The notes under the pieces were generated by a model. That model had not been told where the DNA came from and ran no database searches. It worked only from the letters and a program-made list of their open reading frames with translations. Below, one piece after another: positions 42,749 through 51,095 of a stretch of 64,000 nt of DNA (the stretch's first letter is position 1; each line of letters starts with the position of its first letter). The DNA comes from Streptomyces sp. CB02959 (lineage in GTDB: Bacteria; Actinomycetota; Actinomycetes; Streptomycetales; Streptomycetaceae), in contig NZ_NNBP01000014.1 of assembly GCF_002803155.1 (NCBI RefSeq), positions 90,429 through 154,428 of the forward strand, given 5' to 3'. A program made the translations under genes and the position numbers.

Positions 42749-43990
42749 ATGTCCGACGCAACCACCTCCGATTCGACCCGCTCGACCGAACGGCAACTTC
42801 CGTCCTCCCCACCCGAGTTCCCCATGCCCCGCGCGGCGGGCTGCCCGTTCGACCCGCCGCCGGCGCTGCGGGAAACCCAGGCACAGGGACCACTCACCAA
42901 GGTGCGGCTCTGGGACGGCAGCACACCGTGGTTGGTGACCCGCTACGCCGACCAGCGGGCCCTGCTGATCGACCCGCGCGTCAGCGCCGACGTCACCCGC
43001 CCCGGCTACCCCAGCGCGGCCCCCGTCAGCGGCAACACCATCGGCTTCATCCTCATGGACGACCCGGAACACGCCCGCCAACGCCGCATGGTCACCGCCC
43101 CGTTCGCCGTGAAACGCGTCGAGGCGCTGCGGCCGAGGGTGCAGCAGATCGTCGACGAACGCATCGAGGCGCTGCTCGCCGGTCCACGACCGGTGGACCT
43201 GGTCGAGGCGTTCGCCCTGCCGGTGCCCTCCCTCGTCATCTGCGAACTGCTCGGCGTGCCCTACGACGACCACGACTTCTTCCAGGAGAACAGCCGGATC
43301 CTGATCAACCGCAACGTCACGCCCGAACAGCGCACCACCGCCCACGGACGGCTGAGCGACTACCTGGACGGCCTGATCGGCGAGAAGCTCGCCCGCCCGG
43401 CGGACGACCTGCTCTCCGGCCTCGCCCAGCGGGTCGAGGCGGGTGAACTGACCCGGCTCGACGCGGCCCGCATGGGCGTCCTCCTGCTGATCGCCGGCCA
43501 CGAGACGACCGCGAACATGATCGCGCTCGGCACCCTCGCGCTGCTGGAACACCCCGAACAACTCACCGCACTGCGCGCATCCGACGACCCCAAGCTCGTC
43601 GCGAAGGCGGTCGAGGAGCTGCTGCGGTACCTCCACATCACCCACAGCGGGCGCCGTCGGGTGGCGCTGGCCGACATCGAGATCGCCGGCCGGACCATCC
43701 GGGCCGGTGACGGGCTGGTGTTCCCGAACGACATCGCCAACCGCGACCCGGACGCCTTCCCCGACCCCGACCGCCTGGACCTGCACCGCGACGCCCGGCA
43801 CCATGTGGCCTTCGGCTTCGGCGTCCACCAGTGCCTGGGCCAGTCCCTGGCCCGTGTCGAGCTCCAGGTCGTCTACGGCACCCTGTACCGCCGCATCCCC
43901 ACCCTGCGACTGGCCGCCCCGCTGGCGGACATCCCCTTCAAGCACGACGGCTCCGTCTACGGCGTGTACGAACTGCCGGTGACCTGGTAA
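42749..43990 (+). CDS. Cytochrome P450, CYP105-like
   Basis: 413 residues. I-helix LLIAGHETTANM near residue 252, ExxR EELLRYLHI, heme loop FGFGVHQCLG with Cys362, and N-terminal PRAAGCPFDPPPAL. FGFGVHQCLGQ(S/N)LAR is shared with the P450 at 51.1 kb (CYP105-like). Unlike that gene, it has no ferredoxin gene behind it. ATG 42749, 70 bases after the TetR stop, AAAGG upstream. CYP105 members oxidise xenobiotics, vitamin D3 and macrolides; the substrate here is open. Confidence 0.93.
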   Translation: MSDATTSDSTRSTERQLPSSPPEFPMPRAAGCPFDPPPALRETQAQGPLTKVRLWDGSTPWLVTRYADQRALLIDPRVSADVTRPGYPSAAPVSGNTIGFILMDDPEHARQRRMVTAPFAVKRVEALRPRVQQIVDERIEALLAGPRPVDLVEAFALPVPSLVICELLGVPYDDHDFFQENSRILINRNVTPEQRTTAHGRLSDYLDGLIGEKLARPADDLLSGLAQRVEAGELTRLDAARMGVLLLIAGHETTANMIALGTLALLEHPEQLTALRASDDPKLVAKAVEELLRYLHITHSGRRRVALADIEIAGRTIRAGDGLVFPNDIANRDPDAFPDPDRLDLHRDARHHVAFGFGVHQCLGQSLARVELQVVYGTLYRRIPTLRLAAPLADIPFKHDGSVYGVYELPVTW

Positions 43991-44060
43991 CCCTCCCCGC
44001 CTCGCGCGCCGAGGTGTTCGACCGGCGCGCGGAGGACGGTTCCGCCGCGCTCACGGCCCG

Positions 44061-44104
44061 GCGCCGCCGCACCGGAAGTCCGGCCCCGTCCGGCGCGGCG
44101 GCGC
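44061..44104. terminator. Inverted repeat after P450
   Basis: 10-bp arms GCGCCGCCGC (44061-44070) and GCGGCGGCGC (44095-44104), 24-base loop with a small inner CCGG hairpin, 70 bases behind the P450 stop. Moderate terminator candidate. Confidence 0.5.
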
Positions 44105-44217
44105 AACGGAGTGAATACACCCGTTGGGACGCAGTGGAATCGCCGGGACATTCGGAGATGGCGACCATTACGTAACCGGGGGGACATTCAGACAACTCTC
44201 CATCATGAGGTCCCGTA

Positions 44218-46239
44218 ATGGATCAGCAGATCGTCCAGGTCAAGATTCACCCGGCCATCGGCATAGCCCGGGTCGGCAACAGCGAGCAGACACCCTTCAT
44301 CGGGCCGGAGTCGCCCGACCAGCCGGCACTGCCGGTGGGCTCGTACAAGGACCGCGAGGGCAAGGTCGTCAAGCAGGCCGCCCGCTTCCGGATCTACGGC
44401 TACAACAAGGCCGGGCAGGTCGTCCGGGAACTGAAGCTCGGCAAAGACGGCGTCACCGAGATCAAGTGGTCGGTCCACGTGGCCAACAAGAAGGCCGCCT
44501 GGTACCAGTTCCACATGCCGCTCGACATCCCGGAAGCCGCCGGCCTGGCCCCGGACCAGCGCGGCCGCCGCAACGCCAAAATCACGGGCGACACACGCAA
44601 GAAGCTCGTCATCGACGCCGGCCGCCAGACCCTCAAGGCGACCCAGCAGGAGACCGCCGTCTTCGACGGCCGGATCATGGACCGGTCGGTGCGCCTGGGC
44701 TCGGCCGCCACCCAGGCCGACGGCCGGCTGGTCGTGGTCGGCGGCGACGGCGCGTCGGCCTCCTTCACCGACCCTCCCGGAGAGATCACCGGCGTCGCCA
44801 ACAACGACACCTGGTACGACAACGTCTCCGACGGCCCGATCACGGCCGAGGTCACCATCGACGGCGCCACCAGGACCGCCAGCCCCGCCTGGGTCGTGGT
44901 CGGGCCGCCCCACTACGCGCCGGGCGTGAAGACCGTCCGCACCCTCTACGACCTGCTGTTCGACGTGTTCGTCGCCGAGAAGACGCTGGTCTTGGAGGAA
45001 CCGCCCTCCTATCCGAAGCACATCGAACCCCTGCTGAGCCGGTTCTGCGAGCTGCAGTGGGTCAACCATGGCTTCGCCACCCAGTTCGGCTGGAAGGGCC
45101 CGCACTTCTTCGTCGACCCGGCGCTGCGCAAGCGGCTCAACGACCCGAGCGAGACCAGTCACGACCTGCGCCGCCAGGTCTACCACCAGATGCGCGACTA
45201 CGACCGTGACGGCACCTCGCCCGTGCCCTGGCCGTGGATCTACGGCGACGCCATGACCAGCGGCAAGGCCACCTCCGTCCGGCAGCACCTGTCCCTGTCG
45301 CCCACGCAGGACCGGCAGTTGGCCGCCTGGGCCGAGGGCAACTTCGTCCCCGGCGAGCCCCTCACCGGCCACCCGGACGTGGACCAGGCGCCCGTCGGGG
45401 AGCAACCGGACCTGCTGGACCGGGCCGCGCTGGACAACTGCGCCGCGGACGCCTTCCACCCGGGCAGCGAGATCACCTGGCCGATCCGCCACAAGACCAT
45501 GTTCTCGGAGCCCTTCCGCATCCTGCACCGCGGCGCGGACAACCCGGAGCGCGACTACGGCGACGTGCTCACCTTCGAGGACCTGGTCAGCAAGAACGGC
45601 CCGCTGTACGCACAGGGCCCCGGCGACCTCACCCGCTGGATGGCCGCCCCCTGGCAGTGCGACACGGCCAGCTGCCGCTTCGGCTACCAGGTCCGGTCCG
45701 GGCTCGGCCCCCGCTACAGCCCCTACCTCCCCACCTTCTGGCCGGCCCAGATGCCCAACCAGGTCCTGAAGAAGGCGGACTTCGACATCGTCAACGCCAA
45801 GCCGTCCGGTGCGGACGACACCGCCCGGGAGAAGGCCTTCGAGAACCGGGCCGTCTGGCTGCGCGGCCTCCAGGGCACCGACTTCAACAAGCAGCGCAAG
45901 CAGATGATCGGCGACTGGTACAAGTTCGGCATCGTCGAACCACACGAATACACCGTGGGCGACGGCAAGTTCCCCCGGTACATCCAGGTCGAATCCGAAC
46001 CCGGCTACCCGCCCGCCCCCGACCACGCCAACCTCATCAACATCCAGGTGCCCGAGGCGGGCGCACCCCAGCTCGCCGCGGCGGCCGGTACCTGGCGCGG
46101 CGCCATCGCGGCCGCGGACGTGGAATCCGCCCTCGTCCAACAGGCGGTCGAAGAAGTGAAGGAGCTGACCGGCTACGACGAGTCGGCGATCGCCGCCGGC
46201 TACCTGGAGAAGCTCGACCCGCTCCACGACAGCCTGTGA
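44218..46239 (+). CDS. LodA/GoxA-family quinoprotein amino acid oxidase (CTQ cofactor)
   Basis: Predicted oxidase with a self-derived cysteine tryptophylquinone cofactor; known members oxidise lysine or glycine, releasing ammonia and H2O2. 673 residues. Typical N-terminus HPAIGIARVGNSEQTPFIGP; then PAWVVVGPPHYAPGVKTVRT; and the cofactor segment APWQCDTASCRFGYQ, where Cys486 of TASC is the likely CTQ cysteine (Cys481 is nearby). The partner Trp is probably Trp567 in DWYKFGIV, but Trp547 cannot be excluded. No signal peptide. ATG 44218 with GAGG seven bases upstream. Followed by a LodB-like maturation gene, overlapping by four bases. Confidence 0.9.
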   Translation: MDQQIVQVKIHPAIGIARVGNSEQTPFIGPESPDQPALPVGSYKDREGKVVKQAARFRIYGYNKAGQVVRELKLGKDGVTEIKWSVHVANKKAAWYQFHMPLDIPEAAGLAPDQRGRRNAKITGDTRKKLVIDAGRQTLKATQQETAVFDGRIMDRSVRLGSAATQADGRLVVVGGDGASASFTDPPGEITGVANNDTWYDNVSDGPITAEVTIDGATRTASPAWVVVGPPHYAPGVKTVRTLYDLLFDVFVAEKTLVLEEPPSYPKHIEPLLSRFCELQWVNHGFATQFGWKGPHFFVDPALRKRLNDPSETSHDLRRQVYHQMRDYDRDGTSPVPWPWIYGDAMTSGKATSVRQHLSLSPTQDRQLAAWAEGNFVPGEPLTGHPDVDQAPVGEQPDLLDRAALDNCAADAFHPGSEITWPIRHKTMFSEPFRILHRGADNPERDYGDVLTFEDLVSKNGPLYAQGPGDLTRWMAAPWQCDTASCRFGYQVRSGLGPRYSPYLPTFWPAQMPNQVLKKADFDIVNAKPSGADDTAREKAFENRAVWLRGLQGTDFNKQRKQMIGDWYKFGIVEPHEYTVGDGKFPRYIQVESEPGYPPAPDHANLINIQVPEAGAPQLAAAAGTWRGAIAAADVESALVQQAVEEVKELTGYDESAIAAGYLEKLDPLHDSL

Positions 46240-47375
46240 GTCCGGCACCCGCCTACGACGTGGTGGTCGCGGGCGGCGGCCCGGCCGGCTGCGCCGCCGC
46301 GCTCACCCTCGTCCGGGCGGGGCGCCGGGTGTTGCTGGCCGACGCCGGCACCGGCCCGCCCAAGGTCGGCGAGGCGCTGGTCCCGGTGGGACGGCTGCTG
46401 CTGGCCGACCTCGGCGTCGACCGCCAGGTCCTGGGCACCGGCCACCTGCCCTGCCACGGCAACCTGTCCGCCTGGGGCTCGTCCGCACTCCACGAGGTGG
46501 ACTTCCTCCGCGACCCGCACGGCCACGGCTGGCACCTCGACCGCCCGCTCTTCGACCGCAGGCTGCGGGCCGCCGCCCGTACCGCCGGCGCGGAGGTCGC
46601 CGAACGAACCGCCGTCCGGCGCCCCGACCGGCAGCCGGACGGCACCTGGCGGGTCCCGCTGCGCCACCGTACGGACCGGGACGGTGAACGCACCGTCCGC
46701 TGCCGCTGGTTGGTCGACGCCACCGGACGGGGCGCGGCGCTGGCGGTCCGCGCCGGCGCCCGCCGCCGGACCGGTGACCGGCTGACCGCCCGCCACCTCC
46801 TCCTCGACCCGGCGCCGGACGGCACCGCCGACGGTCGTTCGCTGGTCGAGTCCGACCGGGACGGCTGGTGGTACACCGCCCTGCTGCCCTCCCGGCAGCG
46901 CCTGGTCGCCTACTTCACCGACCCCGACCTGCCCCTCGCCGCCGACCGCGGCGCCGAGGGGTTCCGTGACCGGCTGCTGGCCACCCGGCACGTCTCCCAC
47001 CGGGCCCGTCCGCACGGGCTCACCGCCCTGCGGCCGCCCCGCCGCGCCCCCGCGCACACCGCCCATCTGGACCGGGTGCACGGGGACGGCTGGACGGCCG
47101 TAGGGGACGCGGCCGCCGCCTTCGACCCGCTCAGTTCCCAGGGCATCCTGACCGCCCTCTACACGGGGCTGAGCGCGGGCGAGGCGGTCGACGCCCAACT
47201 GCACGGCGACCGGCTGGCGTTGGCCGGCTATGCGGAGAAGGTCGCCACCGCCCGTTCCGCCTACCGGGACGGCCACCGCGCCGTCCACGCCCAGGAATCC
47301 CGATGGGCCGACCGCCCCTTCTGGGCCCGGCGGCACGGCACCCACCACGCGAAGAAAGGCACCGACGCACCATGA
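46236..47375 (+). CDS. LodB-like FAD-dependent protein (CTQ maturation)
   Basis: Flavoprotein of the tryptophan-halogenase-like / geranylgeranyl-reductase-like group, 379 residues, that in LodA systems is needed for cofactor formation. FAD motif DVVVAGGGPAGCAAALTLV near residue 8, GEALVPVGR, and the second FAD motif GDAAAAFDPLSSQGILTAL. It lacks halogenase residues I would look for. GTG 46236 overlaps the lodA stop; its own stop overlaps the next ATG. Middle gene of a three-gene operon. Confidence 0.9.
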   Translation: MSPAPAYDVVVAGGGPAGCAAALTLVRAGRRVLLADAGTGPPKVGEALVPVGRLLLADLGVDRQVLGTGHLPCHGNLSAWGSSALHEVDFLRDPHGHGWHLDRPLFDRRLRAAARTAGAEVAERTAVRRPDRQPDGTWRVPLRHRTDRDGERTVRCRWLVDATGRGAALAVRAGARRRTGDRLTARHLLLDPAPDGTADGRSLVESDRDGWWYTALLPSRQRLVAYFTDPDLPLAADRGAEGFRDRLLATRHVSHRARPHGLTALRPPRRAPAHTAHLDRVHGDGWTAVGDAAAAFDPLSSQGILTALYTGLSAGEAVDAQLHGDRLALAGYAEKVATARSAYRDGHRAVHAQESRWADRPFWARRHGTHHAKKGTDAP

Positions 47376-48100
47376 GCAACGCATCCGAGTCCACCCGGCA
47401 CGACGACCACCAGCACTTCCACCGCTTCCTCATCCTGGGGAAGGAGAAGCTCTTCTTCTACCACCTGGCCCTGTACAACCCGGCCTCCGGCCACAACTAC
47501 CAGGCCGTCTTCACCTTCGAGATCAAGGACGACGGCAGCCTGCGCAAGATGTACCTGGACGACCTCAAGGAGAACGAGAACAACTGGGTCTTCTACTCCC
47601 TGTACTGTCCGGACCACTTCGAACTGCCGCAGCTCAAGGAAGGCCGGGAGTTCAACGTCCACCTGGAGCGCGTCGTCGTCTCGGAGGGCGGCGCCAAGCG
47701 CAAGTTCGAGCAGATGACCACGGAGGTGACCAAGGTGGTCTGCAAGCCCACGGACGTCCGGCACTTCCGTGAGCTCGGGGGCCTGGAATACCCCGACTAC
47801 CTCACCTACCTGATGTTCGGCGAGGGCCAGGAGATCCACCTCGCCCACCAGCTGGCGAAGCAGCCGAACTGGGACGAGGTGGTCACCGTCACTCCCCAGC
47901 AGACCATCGACCCGGGCACGCTGGCGAAGGTCCCGACCCTCGTCTTCGAGTCGATCAAGGACCCCAAGGACGTGATCAAGGAAAGCAGGCTCAAGAAGGG
48001 CCAGCGGTACCAGGGCAAGATCAACGGGAGCAGCCCGGTGATCGACTTCACCGTCGGCCGCCAGGGCTGGTGGAACCACACCAGTCTCAACAGCGCCTGA
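47372..48100 (+). CDS. Unknown protein, third gene of the LodA/LodB operon
   Basis: 242 residues, no recognised domain. Soluble, without signal peptide; charged, aromatic-rich strands (FHRFLILGKEKLFFYHLALY, VFTFEIKDDGSLRKMYLDDL, FYSLYCPDHFELPQL, TYLMFGEGQEIHLAHQLAK) suggest a beta-rich fold. Two similar half-patterns with FLILGKEKLFFYHLA and YLMFGEGQEIHLAHQ hint at an internal repeat. ATG 47372 overlaps the lodB stop (ATGA), so it is coupled to the oxidase. A role as partner subunit, inhibitor or chaperone of the oxidase is inference. Confidence 0.7.
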   Translation: MSNASESTRHDDHQHFHRFLILGKEKLFFYHLALYNPASGHNYQAVFTFEIKDDGSLRKMYLDDLKENENNWVFYSLYCPDHFELPQLKEGREFNVHLERVVVSEGGAKRKFEQMTTEVTKVVCKPTDVRHFRELGGLEYPDYLTYLMFGEGQEIHLAHQLAKQPNWDEVVTVTPQQTIDPGTLAKVPTLVFESIKDPKDVIKESRLKKGQRYQGKINGSSPVIDFTVGRQGWWNHTSLNSA

Positions 48101-48130
48101 CGGACACCGGCGCCGGCCGTGGCGCCACTC

Positions 48131-48165
48131 CGGCCCGGACCGCGACACCAGCGCGGCCCGGGCCG
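48131..48165. terminator. Bidirectional terminator between LodA operon and lipase
   Basis: 14-bp arms CGGCCCGGACCGCG and CGCGGCCCGGGCCG with one mismatch and a 7-base loop, in the 84-base convergent gap. Confidence 0.65.
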
Positions 48166-48184
48166 GGTCCGATCTGTCGAACCG

Positions 48185-49009
48185 TCAGGAGAGGTTCTGC
48201 TCGATGGCCGCGATGTAACGCTTGATCGAGTGGTCCCGGACGCCGTCCGTGGCCGGCGCGAAGGCGTCCGCGGTCAGCCCCTTGGCCCGGTCGGCCAGAT
48301 TGCCCAGCAGGCCCACGGAGTCGTGCAACCTGCCGTCGGCGTCGATGTACTTCAACGCCTCGACGTGGGTGAAGACGGGCTCCGGCGGGAGCTGCGGCAC
48401 GATGTCGTTGTTGTTGACGAAGCGGTACATGCGGTTCTTGAAGCCCTTGTTGTACGCGGTCGCCAGGAGGCGGTCGCAGGTCCGGGGCTGCCCGTAGGTG
48501 TAGACGCCGTCCGCCTGGAGCCGCGGCTCCTCCAGGTACATCCGCGCACCGGCGAGCATGGCGAGCGCGCCGCCCAGGCTGTGGCCCGTGAACCACACCG
48601 TCTGGTTGCCGGTGCGCAACTCGGCCAGGGTGTCCTTGACGTCCGGGAAGACCGACTGGAGGGCCTCGGCGAAGCCGTAGTGAACGTAACCGGTCGTGGC
48701 CGGACCGGGCCGCGGGGGAGTTTCGGCGTCCGAAAGCCAGTCGCGGATCTGCGCCGGTTCCGTGCCACGGAAGGCGGTGATGATCATGTGGTCGCTGGCG
48801 GCGGTGTACGCCTGGGTGTCCTCCAGCGGGAACGGCGGAGTGAACCGCGTCTGATGGTGACGCACCTCGTCGAAGCCCCAGGAGCGGGCCTCGGACTCGA
48901 TCGTGGCCTCGTCCTTGTACGCCAGGTCGGATGCCTGGGCCAGCCAGTAGGCCAGCGGAAGGCTGTATCCGGTGGTCGCATGGTGATCGATCGCGGTCGG
49001 TGCGGACAT
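48185..49009 (-). CDS. Lipase class 3-family protein
   Basis: Alpha/beta hydrolase, 274 residues. Nucleophile elbow FTGHSLGGALAMLAG near residue 145, oxyanion region ITAFRGTEPAQIRDW, Asp in NNNDIVPQLPP, likely His in FTHVEALKYID or RDHSIKRY. No signal peptide is seen, as for some intracellular class 3 lipases. ATG 49009 with AAAGGAG upstream. Convergent with the LodA operon. Substrate not assigned. Confidence 0.9.
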   Translation of the reverse strand: MSAPTAIDHHATTGYSLPLAYWLAQASDLAYKDEATIESEARSWGFDEVRHHQTRFTPPFPLEDTQAYTAASDHMIITAFRGTEPAQIRDWLSDAETPPRPGPATTGYVHYGFAEALQSVFPDVKDTLAELRTGNQTVWFTGHSLGGALAMLAGARMYLEEPRLQADGVYTYGQPRTCDRLLATAYNKGFKNRMYRFVNNNDIVPQLPPEPVFTHVEALKYIDADGRLHDSVGLLGNLADRAKGLTADAFAPATDGVRDHSIKRYIAAIEQNLS

Positions 49010-49266
49010 GCGGGCTCCTTTCGCTCTGCGCTGTGCTCGCGCGGCGCACGGGCGGATCGCCCGGCGCGAGGTCGGTCCCTTCGTAGCGGCAGGCGACCGG
49101 TCGGCAGCCCGCGCCGCGCCCGTAGTCCCTCGAACGGCGGGGCCGGGCGGCGGGGAGACAGCGGGGTGCCGCACGGCAGTCCCGGACGGGCGAACAGCGG
49201 GTGCCGCACCGCCGGTGCCGTCACACACTGGTGTTCGGGGACCGTCTGAGGTCGGAGGGCGCAGTG

Positions 49267-50322
49267 GTGTCGCATTCCCGGCTGGTCGTGGGGCTCACCT
49301 ACAACCTGCGCGGAGAGTCCATGGAGCCCTTCGGCACCGCCCCTCCCCGGGAGGGGCACGACGCCGAATTCGACGAGTGGGAGACGGTGCAGCACCTCGC
49401 CGCCGTCCTGGAAGACCTCGGCTACCGCTGTGTACTGATCGGCCCGCTACCGGCGTTGATGGAACGACTGCTGCGCGGCGAGCGGTGGGACATCGTCTTC
49501 AACCTGGCCGAGGGGCACCACGGATACGGGCGCGAGGCCCAGGTCCCCGCACTGCTGGAGGAGTGGCGGATTCCCTTCACGTTCTCGGACCCGCTGTGCC
49601 TGTCCCTGTGTCTGCACAAGCCCACGACCCAACTGCTGCTGCGGCAGGCAGGGGTGGCGACGGCTCCGTTCGCCGTCGTCCGGCAGCCGCACGACATCGA
49701 CGAGATCGATCTGCCGTACCCCCTGTTCGCCAAGCCGGTTGCCGAGGGCACCAGCAAGGGCATCGCCGACGACTCCCGCGTGGACGACGCGCGACAGTTG
49801 CGGCTGACCTGCACGCGGCTGTGGGAGCGCCACGGCCAGCCGGCGATGGTCGAACGCTATCTGCCGGGCCCGGAGTACACCGTCGGCATCCTCGGCGCGG
49901 GCGCCGACGCCCGGGCCGTCGGCGTGTCGCAAGCGCTCCACGACCAGCGGGCGACACCCTTCCTGACCGGCCGGAGCAAGCGCGACGCGCCCGGCCGGCC
50001 GGGCCCCGTGCGCCTGCTCCAGGACACCGGCGTGGCGCGCCGCGTCGCCGGCATCGCGGTCCGGGCGTGGCGCGCGCTCGGCTGCCGGGACGCCGGGCGC
50101 GTCGACCTGCGGTGCGACGACGCCGGCGAGCCGCACGTCCTGGACGTCAACCCGCTGCCCGGCCTCAGCCCCACCTCCGCACTGCTGCCCCTCCAATGGG
50201 AGAGCACCGGCCGGCCCTACCGCCAACTCATCGCGCGCATCATGGCCTCCGCGGAGCACCGGCTTCCGTCGTCGACCGCGCCCATGCCGGCGTCGGCGGC
50301 GGCCCGGCGGGCGGGGTGTTGA
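49267..50322 (+). CDS. ATP-grasp ligase, D-Ala-D-Ala ligase-like
   Basis: 351 residues. ATP-grasp pattern: VVGLTYNL start, WDIVFNLAEGHHGYGREAQV, CLHKPTTQLLLRQAGV (central-domain Lys), YPLFAKPVAEGTSKGI, VERYLPGPEYTVGIL and the Mg-binding end AGRVDLRCDDAGEPHVLDVN. Differs from housekeeping Ddl in length of the central part, and its neighbours are not cell-wall genes. GTG 49267 has GGAGGG seven bases upstream; GTG 49264 is adjacent. It may join amino acids or make a peptide-like product. Convergent with the TetR gene, 7-base gap. Confidence 0.88.
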   Translation: MSHSRLVVGLTYNLRGESMEPFGTAPPREGHDAEFDEWETVQHLAAVLEDLGYRCVLIGPLPALMERLLRGERWDIVFNLAEGHHGYGREAQVPALLEEWRIPFTFSDPLCLSLCLHKPTTQLLLRQAGVATAPFAVVRQPHDIDEIDLPYPLFAKPVAEGTSKGIADDSRVDDARQLRLTCTRLWERHGQPAMVERYLPGPEYTVGILGAGADARAVGVSQALHDQRATPFLTGRSKRDAPGRPGPVRLLQDTGVARRVAGIAVRAWRALGCRDAGRVDLRCDDAGEPHVLDVNPLPGLSPTSALLPLQWESTGRPYRQLIARIMASAEHRLPSSTAPMPASAAARRAGC

Positions 50323-50329
50323 CCGACTC

Positions 50330-50884
50330 CTAGCGGGTGTCGCCCGCCCGCTTCGGTGCCGGGTGCAGGATCAGCGGGAGGAAGACGTCGTCGACGATGT
50401 CCGCGATGGCGTCGTCGGCGACGGGGGCCCCGAAGAGCAGGAATTCGTTGCGCAGCAGGTCGGCGGCGACCGTGGCGCGCCGGGACTCCAGGATCCAGGC
50501 TTCGATCTCGCCGCGTTCGACGGCGCGTTCGAGGATGACGCGGAGGGTTGCCGGGCCGACGGTGTGGACGCTCTCCCGGACCAGTGTGGCGAAGTCGGGG
50601 TCGCGGGTCATCTCGGCCAGCAGACCGCGCAGGATGCCGCCGAGCGGGCTGGCCACCTTGGCGGCGATCTGCTGCATCAGGTCGATCACGTCCGTCCGCA
50701 GGACGCCGGAGTCGGGCGGGTCGATCTCGGCGACACCGGCCAACCTGCAGGCGTCCACGACCAGTTCGGCGCGGTTGGACCAGCGTCGGTAGAGCGCGGC
50801 CTTGCCGGTTCGGGCGCGGGAGGCCACCCGTTCCATGGTCAGTGCGGCATAGCCGGTCTCGCTGAGCTCCTCCAGGGCCGCCAT
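50330..50884 (-). CDS. TetR-family regulator, divergent from CYP105-like P450 (start uncertain)
   Basis: Repressor with HTH (LEELSETGYAALTMERVASR, then RTGKAALYRRWSNRAELV) and an AcrR/TetR_C-type C-terminal half, 184 residues from ATG 50884. That ATG cuts into helix 1: the same frame continues upstream with RRRGAELEHAIL, typical of the family, to a CTG at 50977 that has AGGAGT four bases before it, and no ATG or GTG in between. So translation from CTG 50977 (215 residues) is likely. Divergent from a P450/ferredoxin pair; inverted half-sites between them are candidate operators. Confidence 0.82.
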   Translation of the reverse strand: MAALEELSETGYAALTMERVASRARTGKAALYRRWSNRAELVVDACRLAGVAEIDPPDSGVLRTDVIDLMQQIAAKVASPLGGILRGLLAEMTRDPDFATLVRESVHTVGPATLRVILERAVERGEIEAWILESRRATVAADLLRNEFLLFGAPVADDAIADIVDDVFLPLILHPAPKRAGDTR

Positions 50885-51012
50885 CAGGATGGCGTGCTCC
50901 AGCTCCGCGCCGCGGCGGCGGGGGCCTTTGCGGTGGTCGGCGGCGGGGGCGGCGGTGGGATCGGCGTTGGGGGACAGCGTGACTCCTGAAGTTGTCCGGT
51001 AGAGGCCGTTGC

Positions 51013-51051
51013 GTTCTCTATGGGGTCAGTCTATTCTCCAAATTAGAGAAC
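51013..51051. promoter_or_regulatory. Operator candidate between TetR and P450/ferredoxin genes
   Basis: Inverted half-sites GTTCTCTA (51013-51020) and TAGAGAAC (51044-51051), perfect 8-bp match, and within it TTCTC...GAGAA at 51034-51050. AT-richer than its surroundings and next to the divergent starts; the TetR at 50.3 kb is the natural binder. Confidence 0.6.
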
Positions 51052-51095
51052 ATGGCGTTCTTTAACGGTGAGAGATTCCGATTCGGAGTGGACCG

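Noticed and set aside
45739..45741. Trp508 of LodA as the CTQ tryptophan
   Set aside because: It is only 22 residues after Cys486, while known CTQ oxidases have a spacing of 60 residues or more; Trp567 fits better.
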